Assembly: GCF_001761365.1 (NCBI RefSeq)
Contig: NZ_CP017477.1
Span: forward strand, 270,501-334,500
Source: Polaribacter vadi
GTDB taxonomy: Bacteria > Bacteroidota > Bacteroidia > Flavobacteriales > Flavobacteriaceae
DNA length: 64,000 bases
Direction: 5' to 3'
Under the pieces are notes generated by a model. The model saw nothing but the letters and a program-made list of their open reading frames with translations. It was not told the origin of the DNA and did not search any database. The position numbers were made by a program, and so were the translations under genes. Shown piece by piece: positions 1 to 8,325 of the stretch. Position 1 is the stretch's first letter. Every line of letters begins with the position of its first letter.

Positions 1-202
1 GATTAATATCTGTGATTTTAGATGCTTCCCAAACACCTGGAGTATAAGTAAGTATATTTGTATGAGCCGAAATTGTTTTGACTGCTAAAGCTTCTTTAAG
101 TTCTGTGCCAGTAAGCGTTAAATCTACATCATTATAATAACTTTGTTGCCCAAAGAAAGTAAATGAAAGCATGATAAATGCTAAAAGTAATATTTTCTTC
201 AT
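1..202 (-). CDS. Endonuclease I family secreted nuclease, N-terminal part only
   Basis: The gene runs off the left edge; only about 67 codons are visible. It starts at the ATG read from 202 with a signal peptide (MKKILLLAFIMLSF..., cleavage expected before QQSYYND). The next residues (YYNDVDLTLTGTELKEALA) match the N-terminus of the downstream-positioned neighbour at 206-2380 almost residue for residue (YYNDVNLNLTGITLKEELA), so the two are tandem paralogues. Only 3 bases separate them, which suggests one transcript. By family, this would be a secreted DNA/RNA nuclease. The paralogy is clear; the rest of the protein cannot be seen. Confidence 0.8.
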   Translation of the reverse strand, partial: MKKILLLAFIMLSFTFFGQQSYYNDVDLTLTGTELKEALAVKTISAHTNILTYTPGVWEASKITDIN

Positions 203-205
203 ATT

Positions 206-2380
206 TTAATATTTAATTATTTTTGATTTATACATTTTATTTTCGACTTCAAAAGTAAGCATATAGATTCCTTTTGATATTTTTTTAACGTTAATATTGT
301 AAGTAGGTTTTTTTTGATAAAAAACTTTTTTACCTAAAAAATTATAGATAGTAATATTTTTTATTTCACTATTTGTTGTATTTCTAATGTTTAGAATATC
401 TCTTACAGGATTGGGATAAAACTGAATATTACCTTCCAAAAAGAGATTGATTGAAAGTACAATTGCACTATGTTTTCCAAAATCATCTGCATTGTCTTTA
501 TCAAAAATATCCCATTCGTTTGTTAAGTCGAAATTTGTGTTAGGTTGTGTAATATTTTTTTTTCTTCTTAACGTTTTGTCCTCTCCAAACTCTATTTGTC
601 CACTGTTATACGTGCCAATAATATCAATTAAAACATTATTTTTAAATAATCCTATTGGATCATCTCCATTAAAATTTAGTGGAGCTCCAAAATTAGTATC
701 TCCATTATGAACTCGAATAGAATCTGCAATCGAAATTAAAAAATCTCCAGCAGCAATTGCTTTTTGAGATTTACTAGCTGAATGCTCTCCAGCTGCTTCA
801 TTAACAATTACAAAAACATCTTGAGATTTTATAATTTTTCCTGTTAACGGAAAATTAAATTCCCAATCTGCTCCATTTAAACCTCCATTGCTTTGTCTTT
901 TTATGCTGTATGCACTTAAATCGATATCTTTATCTGTTAAATTAACCAATTCTAAAGCTTTGTTGTTTGATGAACCTTCTAAATATTCTGAAAAAAAGAT
1001 TTCTGTAGAATTTGTATCAATATTATTTGTTGTCGCAATTATATCATCACTTAAATTAGATAGATTACCAACCTTATCTTTTGCTAAAATTTGAACAGTG
1101 TAAGAAGTAGCTGCAAATAAATTAGTAATCGTGTACATTGTTTCTGTTACAGTAGCTATTTTGTTTCCATCCAAATAAACATCATATTCAGTAACAGCAG
1201 TATTATCTGTTGATGCATCCCAAGAAACTACAAAAGAAGTTGTGGTTTGGTTGCTAATTACAAGATTAGTTGGAACACTTGGTGCTTCTGTATCTTTTAA
1301 AGTTGATGCATTTACAGGATTGCTTTGAGCTGATAAATTATTAACAATGTCTTTGGCTAAAACTGTAAAACTATAATTTGTATCAGAATTTAATTGATTA
1401 ATTGTTAAAGAAGTGTTGGTTGTATTTGCAAACAAATTTCCATCTACAAAAACATCATAACTTGAAACGACTACATTATCTGTGGCTGCTTCCCAAGATA
1501 AATCAATAGAAAAAGTTGTGTTATTTGATGCTATTAAATTGGTTGGAGTAGAAGGTGCTTGAATATCGCTACTTGTATAAATTCCCCAAAGATCTTCTGC
1601 TTTTGTGCCTCCCCAAATTCTAGTTGCTAAAATAGGATTATCAATAAAAGGATTTCTATTTCCTTGTGCATTTTGATTTGCTGTGTTTTCATGATAGGTA
1701 TTTCGTTGTTTTTCAAATTCTGAAACAGGATCTTCTACATTCCATTGTAAAAACAAATCAATCATATCATCTGGAGTAGAAGAGTTGTCTCCAGTTCCAA
1801 TATTTGATGGTAAACATCTGTTATTATATCTAACATACATATACATCATCATTCTTGCAACATCTCCTTTCCACTCATCTCCTGGATACCAACCTCCATT
1901 TTGTTGAATACCAGAAAACCCAGAACCTATTGTAAATTTTCTGTTATTTCTTGATGAATTTCTTTGAGCATCTGCAGCTCTTAAATGGTGTGCATCTGAA
2001 CCTGGACCAGCATCTGATAGAGGAGGTACACCTAAAGATTGAGAAAATACATGTTCTCTATTCCAGTCTCCAGGAGTTCCACTATTATTATCAATTCCAC
2101 GTTCTCTGTTATTGGTAACATCTGTATCTGTACCATTTTCAAAACCGTAAATTAATAAAACCTCTTGGTTATTATTTGGATTAACATCTGTGGCTTTACT
2201 TGCGCCCCAAACTTGGTCGTAGAATAAAAATTGAGTATGTGTACTAATAATTTTAGTAGCTAATTCTTCTTTTAAAGTTATTCCTGTTAAATTTAAATTG
2301 ACATCATTATAATATGTTTGTTGCGCATAAATAAATGTTGAGCAAACAAATAATAGTAAAAATGTAATTTTTTTAATCAT
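206..2380 (-). CDS. Secreted endonuclease I with two FN3 domains, lamin-tail domain and T9SS sorting signal
   Basis: A 724-residue extracellular nuclease. I start at MIKKITFLLL because a clean signal peptide ending in YAQ follows; an ATG 24 bases upstream (2404) would put eight polar residues before it. Residues about 40-265 are endonuclease I (PF04231), with the metal-finger motif WNREHVF (His near 110) and DAHHLRAAD (near 129-137). Two fibronectin type III repeats follow (about 275-362 and 366-452; each has a SW.A.TDN...YDV core), then a lamin-tail-like domain (FFSEYLEGSSNNKALEL). The protein ends in a type IX secretion sorting domain (FYPNPVRDILNI ... KGIYMLTF). It probably degrades extracellular DNA for nutrients. 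It lies just upstream of its truncated paralogue. Confidence 0.9.
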   Translation of the reverse strand: MIKKITFLLLFVCSTFIYAQQTYYNDVNLNLTGITLKEELATKIISTHTQFLFYDQVWGASKATDVNPNNNQEVLLIYGFENGTDTDVTNNRERGIDNNSGTPGDWNREHVFSQSLGVPPLSDAGPGSDAHHLRAADAQRNSSRNNRKFTIGSGFSGIQQNGGWYPGDEWKGDVARMMMYMYVRYNNRCLPSNIGTGDNSSTPDDMIDLFLQWNVEDPVSEFEKQRNTYHENTANQNAQGNRNPFIDNPILATRIWGGTKAEDLWGIYTSSDIQAPSTPTNLIASNNTTFSIDLSWEAATDNVVVSSYDVFVDGNLFANTTNTSLTINQLNSDTNYSFTVLAKDIVNNLSAQSNPVNASTLKDTEAPSVPTNLVISNQTTTSFVVSWDASTDNTAVTEYDVYLDGNKIATVTETMYTITNLFAATSYTVQILAKDKVGNLSNLSDDIIATTNNIDTNSTEIFFSEYLEGSSNNKALELVNLTDKDIDLSAYSIKRQSNGGLNGADWEFNFPLTGKIIKSQDVFVIVNEAAGEHSASKSQKAIAAGDFLISIADSIRVHNGDTNFGAPLNFNGDDPIGLFKNNVLIDIIGTYNSGQIEFGEDKTLRRKKNITQPNTNFDLTNEWDIFDKDNADDFGKHSAIVLSINLFLEGNIQFYPNPVRDILNIRNTTNSEIKNITIYNFLGKKVFYQKKPTYNINVKKISKGIYMLTFEVENKMYKSKIIKY

Positions 2381-2453
2381 AAAACTGTTTTTAACATAAA
2401 ACAATTTCTTTTTCAGGTTTGTAATTTTACAAATAGCAATTATAATGTAAAAC

Positions 2454-3665
2454 CTACTTTTTTTCTAAAAGTGCCATATAAAATCCATCAAATCCAGAAA
2501 GATGAGCAAGTACTTTTTTATCGCTTACAAAGGTAAAATCTTTTCCTGATTCAGATTCTAAAAAAGTTTTAACTTGATTTTGATTTTCTGATGGTAAAAT
2601 AGAACATGTTGCATACACCATTTTTCCTCCAGGTTTTACCATTTTAGAATATTGTTGCAATACATCTTGCTGAACTTTTTTAATATTATCTATAAACTCA
2701 GGTTGTAATTTCCATTTAGAATCTGGATTTCTACGAATAACACCTAAACCAGAACAAGGAGCATCTATTAAAACACGATCTGCTTTACCATATAACTTTT
2801 TTATAGGTTTTGTAGAATCAATTACACGCATATCTATATTATGTGCTTTGTTTCTTTTTGCTCTTACTTTTAATTTACGGAGTTTACTTTCGTAAATATC
2901 CATGGCAATTATTTGTCCTTTATTTTCCATTAAGGCAGATAAATGCAAGGTTTTTCCTCCAGCTCCAGCACAAGTATCTATTACTTTCATTCCTGGTTTT
3001 ACATCTAAATAAGCAGCAACTAATTGAGATGAAGCATCTTGTACTTCAAAAAAACCATTATGAAAAGCTTCGGTTTTAAAAACATTTGCTCTTTCTGGTA
3101 AAACCAAAGCATCTGGATGATTAGGTACAAACTCAGTATCTACATCTTCGCTTTTTAATTTCTTTTGAAGAATTTCTTTAGAGATATTTAAGGTATTTGT
3201 TCTTAAAATAACTTTAGCCTGTTCGTTTAAAGCTGCAATTTCTTTGGTCCAAACTTCTTCTCCCAATTCAGAAACACATAATTTATCCATCCAATCAGGA
3301 ATAGATTCTCTGTATTTTCTAGTTTTTGATAATTCTGCAAAACGACCTTTAATACGTCTTTCTGGCACATCACCAATTTGATTCCAATCTGGTAATTTTA
3401 TCCCCCTTAAAATACACCAAACAGAGAATAATCTCCAAATGTTATCTCTATCATAAGGTAGTTTTACTTCAGCGATTTCTGCGTATAATCTGTTCCAGCG
3501 CACAATATCATAAATAGTTTCTGCAACAAATTTACGGTCTCTAGCTCCCCAACGTTTATCTCGTTTTAAAGCTTTTTCTACAGCTTTATCTGCGTAAACA
3601 CCTTCGTTAAATATATCTCTAATACTGTCTATAACAGCAAATGTTAAGTTTCTGTGTAATCTCAT
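2454..3665 (-). CDS. RsmB/NOP2/Sun-family rRNA m5C methyltransferase
   Basis: A 403-residue SAM-dependent RNA cytosine-5 methyltransferase. The SAM loop is DTCAGAGGKT (about 230-239). The motif IV cysteine is in DAPCSGLG (C304) and the motif VI catalytic cysteine in ATCSILPSEN (C354), the two-cysteine arrangement of the NOL1/NOP2/Sun family. The N-terminal ~140 residues are helical and RsmB-like, but an NusB domain is not obvious. The likely target is a cytosine in 16S rRNA; which one cannot be told from the sequence. A TATCTTTG -7 box lies 24 bases upstream of the ATG. Confidence 0.9.
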   Translation of the reverse strand: MRLHRNLTFAVIDSIRDIFNEGVYADKAVEKALKRDKRWGARDRKFVAETIYDIVRWNRLYAEIAEVKLPYDRDNIWRLFSVWCILRGIKLPDWNQIGDVPERRIKGRFAELSKTRKYRESIPDWMDKLCVSELGEEVWTKEIAALNEQAKVILRTNTLNISKEILQKKLKSEDVDTEFVPNHPDALVLPERANVFKTEAFHNGFFEVQDASSQLVAAYLDVKPGMKVIDTCAGAGGKTLHLSALMENKGQIIAMDIYESKLRKLKVRAKRNKAHNIDMRVIDSTKPIKKLYGKADRVLIDAPCSGLGVIRRNPDSKWKLQPEFIDNIKKVQQDVLQQYSKMVKPGGKMVYATCSILPSENQNQVKTFLESESGKDFTFVSDKKVLAHLSGFDGFYMALLEKK

Positions 3666-3688
3666 TTTTTTATTGAATAAATGGGCTG

Positions 3689-3696
3689 CAAAGATA
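3689..3696 (-). promoter_or_regulatory. Bacteroidota -7 promoter box for the rRNA methyltransferase
   Basis: Read on the minus strand this is TATCTTTG, an exact match to TAnnTTTG, 24 bases before the methyltransferase ATG. I do not see a convincing -33 TTTG at the right distance. Confidence 0.5.
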
Positions 3697-3956
3697 CATC
3701 AATTAAAAAGATTATTGTTTTTGATGATTAATATATTTTGCGAGTCAAATTATTGTTTTGTAAGTAAGATAAAAATCAAATTTTATTTTTAAATATTGAT
3801 AAAATTATAGTTTTGTTATAAAAATGGAAGTTCTTTAATTAAAATTTTTCGATTAGAGAACTATCTCTAAAATGTATATTCTAAATGATTTTAAATTATT
3901 TTTGAAATCAAAATTTATAATGATTTGTGTATTTTCGTTCTTTATAAATTTAAAAG

Positions 3957-6497
3957 TTGATTTTAAACAAACCCATCACATATATTTCAGGAATAAGTTC
4001 TCAAAGAGCTGCACTTTTATACACAGAATTAGGTATAAAAAAGTGTAACGATTTGCTTAATTTTTTTCCTTTTAGGTATATTGATAAAACTCAATTTTAT
4101 GCAATAAAAGAGTTGCAACCCAACTCTTCTGAAGTACAAATTGTTGGGAAAATTACTCATATAAAATCGGTGGCTCAAAAAAGAGGAAGTAGGTTAGTGG
4201 CTACTTTTCAAGATGCAACAGGAACTATGGAATTGGTTTGGTTTCGTGGTCAAAAATGGATTAAAGATTCGTTAAAAGTAAATGAACCTTATGTAGTTTA
4301 TGGAAAACTAAATCATTACAATGGTTCTTTTAGCATTCCTCATCCTGAAATGGAATTGGTTACAGAATATAAAAAAAAGTTGCAATCTAAAATGCAACCT
4401 GTATATCCATCCACAGAAAAATTAACAAATGCTGGAGTTTCAAATAAATTGATACGCAATTATATTCAGAAATTGTTACAGCAAGTTTACGATTCACTTC
4501 AAGAAACGTTATCAAAAGAAATTATTGATGATTTTAAGTTGATATCAAAAAGAGATGCTTATTTAAATGTTCACTTTCCTAAAAGTCAAGAAAGTTTAGC
4601 CAAAGCACAAAACCGTTTAAAATTTGAAGAATTATTTTTTATCCAATTACAATTATTGCGCAAAAAACTCATCAACAAAACAAAAATAAAAGGATTTGTA
4701 TTTGAAAATGTTGGTCCAATTTTTAATGAGTTTTATAGTAATCAACTACCTTTCGATTTAACCAACGCACAAAAAAGAGTATTAAAAGAAATTAGAAAAG
4801 ATGTAGCTTCAGGAGCGCACATGAATCGTCTTTTGCAAGGTGATGTTGGCTCAGGAAAAACAATTGTTGCATTATTATCGATGCTTTTGGCAATTGATAA
4901 TGGTTTTCAGGCCACAATTATGGCACCAACAGAAATTTTGGCAAATCAACATTATATAGCTGTTTCAGAACTTTTACAAGGAATGGATATTAAAGTTGAT
5001 ATTTTAACAGGCTCAGTTAGAACAAAAAAACGAAGAGAAATTCACGCTAATTTAGAAGATGGTACGTTACATATTCTAATTGGTACACATGCTTTGTTAG
5101 AAGATAAAGTGAAATTTAAAAACTTAGGAATCGCCATTATTGATGAACAACACAGGTTTGGGGTTGCTCAGCGTTCTAAGTTATGGGGAAAAGGAGGCCC
5201 ATCCCAATCTTCCCAAAGGGAAGGAGCAGAATTACGGAATCGTTATGAAACTGCTCGTCCATCAGTTTATAAGTTGATGAAAGAATTGCAATTGGAACGT
5301 AAAAAGAAAACTACAGAAGCTGAACAAATTCTTTGGGAACAATTAAAAACTAAAAAATTAGATTCTAAATTTAGAAGACAACATATTGTTGATGAGTTTA
5401 TTGTCGATTTTATTTGTATCGAAAAAAACTTAATAATAGAAGTTGATGGCAAATATCACACTACAAAAGAACAGCAAGAAGCAGATGATTTAAGAACAAA
5501 AATTCTACAAGAATTAGGTTTCAAGGTAATCAGATTTACAAATGAAGAAGTAATTGGAAACATAGAAAACACAATCTCAAAGATTTCTCAAGAATTAAAA
5601 AACAACAGTGAGAGTTCCCTCCCTTTGGGAGGGTTAGGGTGGGCTCCCCCACACATTTTAGTAATGACTGCAACACCAATTCCTAGAACTTTGGCAATGT
5701 CAGTTTATGGAGATTTAGATATTTCTGTAATTGATGAATTGCCTCCAGGAAGAAAAGAAGTAAAAACTGTTCATAGATTTGATAGCAACAGATTATCTGT
5801 TTTTAAATTTATGAAAGATGAAATTGCAAAAGGCAGACAAGTATACATTGTGTATCCGTTAATTCAAGAATCAGAATCGATGGATTATAAAGATTTAATG
5901 GATGGTTTTGAAAGTGTTTCTCGCGAATTTCCATTGCCAAAATATCAAATAAGTATTGTGCATGGAAAAATGAAACCTGCAGATAAAGAACATGAAATGC
6001 AACGTTTTGTAAAACACGAAACTCAAATTATGGTGGCAACAACCGTTATTGAAGTTGGTGTAAATGTGCCCAATGCAAGTGTAATGATTATTGAAAGTTC
6101 AGAACGATTTGGTTTAAGTCAATTGCACCAATTAAGAGGAAGAGTTGGTAGAGGAGCAGACCAAAGTTATTGTATTTTATTGTCGAGTTTTAAATTATCT
6201 GAAGAAGCAAAAACGCGTTTAAAAACCATGGTAGAAACCACAGATGGTTTTAAAATTGCTGAAGTAGATTTAAAATTACGTGGACCAGGAAATTTAATGG
6301 GAACACAACAAAGTGGCGTTTTAAACTTAAAAATTGCTGATGTTGTTAAAGATTCCAAAATCTTAGTTTCTGCAAGAAATACAGCTATTGCTTTATTGCA
6401 AGAAGACTCTAATTTGTCGAAACCAGAAAATGCGATGATTAAAGCTACTTATTTAGCCATTTCTAGAAGTTCTAAAATTTGGAGTGAGATTAGTTAG
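3957..6497 (+). CDS. recG: ATP-dependent DNA helicase RecG, interrupted in frame by a DUF559 domain
   Basis: RecG remodels stalled replication forks and Holliday junctions. The order is a wedge/OB domain (about 1-230) followed by the helicase core: Walker A GDVGSGKT (295-302), motif II DEQH (396-399), motif III TATPIPRTLA (571-580) and later motifs (VIEVGVNVPNA, QLRGRVGRG). Length is 846 residues against about 700 for the family. The excess is residues 413-564, between motifs II and III, where normal RecG has only a short LWxK...PPHIL linker. This block is a DUF559 nuclease-like domain with inverted-repeat ends (separate entry). The start is TTG: an in-frame TAA at 3951 excludes anything upstream, and family homology begins at once (ITYISGISSQRAALL). 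Without the insert the protein would be 694 residues. The frame is open throughout, so a RecG-DUF559-RecG polypeptide is expected. Confidence 0.95.
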   Translation: MILNKPITYISGISSQRAALLYTELGIKKCNDLLNFFPFRYIDKTQFYAIKELQPNSSEVQIVGKITHIKSVAQKRGSRLVATFQDATGTMELVWFRGQKWIKDSLKVNEPYVVYGKLNHYNGSFSIPHPEMELVTEYKKKLQSKMQPVYPSTEKLTNAGVSNKLIRNYIQKLLQQVYDSLQETLSKEIIDDFKLISKRDAYLNVHFPKSQESLAKAQNRLKFEELFFIQLQLLRKKLINKTKIKGFVFENVGPIFNEFYSNQLPFDLTNAQKRVLKEIRKDVASGAHMNRLLQGDVGSGKTIVALLSMLLAIDNGFQATIMAPTEILANQHYIAVSELLQGMDIKVDILTGSVRTKKRREIHANLEDGTLHILIGTHALLEDKVKFKNLGIAIIDEQHRFGVAQRSKLWGKGGPSQSSQREGAELRNRYETARPSVYKLMKELQLERKKKTTEAEQILWEQLKTKKLDSKFRRQHIVDEFIVDFICIEKNLIIEVDGKYHTTKEQQEADDLRTKILQELGFKVIRFTNEEVIGNIENTISKISQELKNNSESSLPLGGLGWAPPHILVMTATPIPRTLAMSVYGDLDISVIDELPPGRKEVKTVHRFDSNRLSVFKFMKDEIAKGRQVYIVYPLIQESESMDYKDLMDGFESVSREFPLPKYQISIVHGKMKPADKEHEMQRFVKHETQIMVATTVIEVGVNVPNASVMIIESSERFGLSQLHQLRGRVGRGADQSYCILLSSFKLSEEAKTRLKTMVETTDGFKIAEVDLKLRGPGNLMGTQQSGVLNLKIADVVKDSKILVSARNTAIALLQEDSNLSKPENAMIKATYLAISRSSKIWSEIS
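5193..5225 (+). repeat. Left inverted repeat of the recG element
   Basis: Pairs with the reverse complement of 5616-5648 at 26 of 33 positions. It contains its own small hairpin, CTTCCC-AAA-GGGAAG (5209-5223). Confidence 0.85.
5616..5648 (-). repeat. Right inverted repeat of the recG element
   Basis: Mate of 5193-5225. It contains a perfect hairpin, CCCTCCC-TTT-GGGAGGG (5617-5633). It is locally GC-rich, unlike the surrounding AT-rich DNA. Confidence 0.85.
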
Positions 6498-6748
6498 GTT
6501 GGTTAAAAGTTGATGGCTAGTTTTCATCCTGTTTCCTTTAAAACATTCTTGAATGTGTAAATTTTTAGTTGTTAATTTTTTTCTTGGGATGAAACCTAAG
6601 AAGTTGAAATAAAGATTAGTATAAAAATAGGTGACAAATAATAATTTATAATAAAATTTTAAGGATATTTCTGTTTGGTAATGATTCTAGTTTTTATACA
6701 AGTTCTACTTTTTCTATTACTTATATTTGGATATTGCAAGTAGTTGAT

Positions 6749-8206
6749 TTAATTATTCAAACTTTTTAAAATAAAATCTTTAAATTTTTCTTCGCTAGGT
6801 TTCATTACATTGTCAGAAATTAGAACACCATTTTTATCAAATAGCATATATCTTGGAATAGTTGTTATTTTATATTTTTTTATGATTTCTGAATTTTTAT
6901 GATCTAATAAAAGAAAACTTTTTTCTGTTAAAATTTCTTGCTTTGCTGCTTTTTTCCATAGAGATATCTTATCATCGATAGAAATCGAAATCACTGAAAA
7001 TCTAGTAGAGTCTATTTCTTTTTTAATTTTCCTTAAACTTGGCATTTCCTTTCTACAAGGAGCACACCAACTTGCCCAGTAATCGATTAAAACCAACTTT
7101 CCTTTTTCTCTCTCTAACATCTTATCAAAACTCATTGCTGATTGAATATTATCATTACTGTTAAATTCAAGTATTTTTTCTTTTAAAGAGCTGAGTTTTT
7201 TCATTAATTCAAGATCTTTATTCTCGTTAGTTTTTATATTTTTATATTTGTTTACTAACTTGATTTGATTATCGTTTTCGAGCTTTTTTAGAATTTTATC
7301 AAGATTTTCTTTTTCTAGATTGTATATATTAGAAAGTAAATTGTCATAAATTAGATATTCTAATTTATCATTATATTCAAATGGTTTATTTATTATTAAA
7401 TATTTTAAAACTTCGGAGTTTTTAACTCTAATTCCTTCATTGAAAAAATGGTCATATTTAACTTTGCTTATTAAATAATTGATATAATTACTATTGGGAG
7501 TTATATTTTCTATGTCATCTATTTTTTCAAGACTAAGTTCAATGTTTTTTTGTTTTGTTTTAAGAGAGTTTTTTATTTTCATATTTTTTTTAAAAAATAA
7601 TAATTCAAAATTTTCTTTTTTATAAAACTCGTCTGTAATTAAATTTCTTTTTAACAAACTATCTGCTGTTTTCTTAGTGTTTTCTATGACTTCATCAATA
7701 GAAAATCTACGTAATCTTTTATTAAGCTTTGTATTAATGTTATGAATTACATAGCTACTTCTTGTGGGTGAATTTAAAGCTACGTAATAATCAAAATTCA
7801 ATTCATAGAGATTTACGTTCTTAACATTAAAAAATGGATAATCAATATTTTGATTATTTTTGGTTATAATTTTTTTGGCAATGAAGACTGAATCACCTTT
7901 TTTAAATTGTGCTTTAGTGATGTACAATTTATTTGCAATTAGAATTTCAACTATATTGTCAGTTGGAATTATTATGTCATTAGAGTTTGTTTTATTGCTA
8001 ATTGTAATCAAATCTGGTTTCATTTGATTTTTGTCATTTTTTACATTTAAACTAAGTGGTTCAGAAAAATCATTTAAAGAAATGTAAACTTCGTTTCTAA
8101 TTGTAGATTTTTTTGGTTCTTCTTTTATTTTAGAAGACTTATCTTTTTTTTCAGAGCAACCTAACATTAAGATTAATAATATAAAAAGGATATTAATTTT
8201 TTTCAT
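6749..8206 (-). CDS. TlpA-like thioredoxin-fold lipoprotein with long unknown N-terminal region
   Basis: A 485-residue envelope lipoprotein. The signal peptide ends in a lipobox (LMLGCSEKK). Residues about 20-345 are Lys/Asn-rich and not recognisable. The C-terminal ~140 residues are a thioredoxin fold of the TlpA/ResA type: LIDYWASWCAPCRKE holds the redox-active WCAPC, followed by the cis-Pro loop TTIPRYMLFD. The probable role is thiol-disulfide exchange or reduction of envelope substrates. The gene stands alone between recG and meaB. A second protein of the same design lies at 54486-55946 and has the same C-terminal signature (TIPRYLLY...GDLI...PSSE). Confidence 0.85.
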   Translation of the reverse strand: MKKINILFILLILMLGCSEKKDKSSKIKEEPKKSTIRNEVYISLNDFSEPLSLNVKNDKNQMKPDLITISNKTNSNDIIIPTDNIVEILIANKLYITKAQFKKGDSVFIAKKIITKNNQNIDYPFFNVKNVNLYELNFDYYVALNSPTRSSYVIHNINTKLNKRLRRFSIDEVIENTKKTADSLLKRNLITDEFYKKENFELLFFKKNMKIKNSLKTKQKNIELSLEKIDDIENITPNSNYINYLISKVKYDHFFNEGIRVKNSEVLKYLIINKPFEYNDKLEYLIYDNLLSNIYNLEKENLDKILKKLENDNQIKLVNKYKNIKTNENKDLELMKKLSSLKEKILEFNSNDNIQSAMSFDKMLEREKGKLVLIDYWASWCAPCRKEMPSLRKIKKEIDSTRFSVISISIDDKISLWKKAAKQEILTEKSFLLLDHKNSEIIKKYKITTIPRYMLFDKNGVLISDNVMKPSEEKFKDFILKSLNN

Positions 8207-8325
8207 ATGAATTTTTATTATTTCTAATTCTTAGATTTGATTACATACAACTCATTATATAACAACTTTTATTACGCATATCTTGTAAAGATAATCCAAA
8301 TTTTATTAAATTTCAAAAAACTAAA

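Larger units (their letters stand above)
5193..5648 (+). mobile_element. In-frame DUF559-coding mini-element with inverted-repeat ends inside recG
   Basis: This 456-bp block (152 codons, an exact multiple of three) is bounded by 33-bp imperfect inverted repeats, 26 of 33 positions paired. It encodes a DUF559 domain of the PD-(D/E)XK / very-short-patch-repair nuclease superfamily: TEAEQILWEQL (453-463), KFRRQH (471-476), IVDF with D484, IIEVDGKYH with E495 and D497, then GFKVIRFTNEEV (521-532). The presumed catalytic acidic residues are all present. The repeats are themselves translated (GGPSQSSQREG at the left, SSLPLGGLGWAP at the right). No intein splicing residues are visible: the block starts with Gly, not Cys or Ser, and lacks a terminal His-Asn. 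From memory, similar palindrome-flanked DUF559 ORFs are scattered through Bacteroidota genomes; mobility here is inferred. Confidence 0.8.

Noticed and set aside
3697..3956. Possible small gene between the methyltransferase and recG
   Set aside because: AT-rich with frequent stops in all frames; I see only the methyltransferase promoter box.
5193..5648. Intein in RecG
   Set aside because: No Cys/Ser/Thr at the first position, no terminal His-Asn, and no intein block motifs. The domain is DUF559 with inverted-repeat ends.
6498..6748. Possible RNA gene or terminator after recG
   Set aside because: Only a small hairpin (ACATTC-TT-GAATGT at 6543-6556) without a T-run; nothing else seen in this gap.
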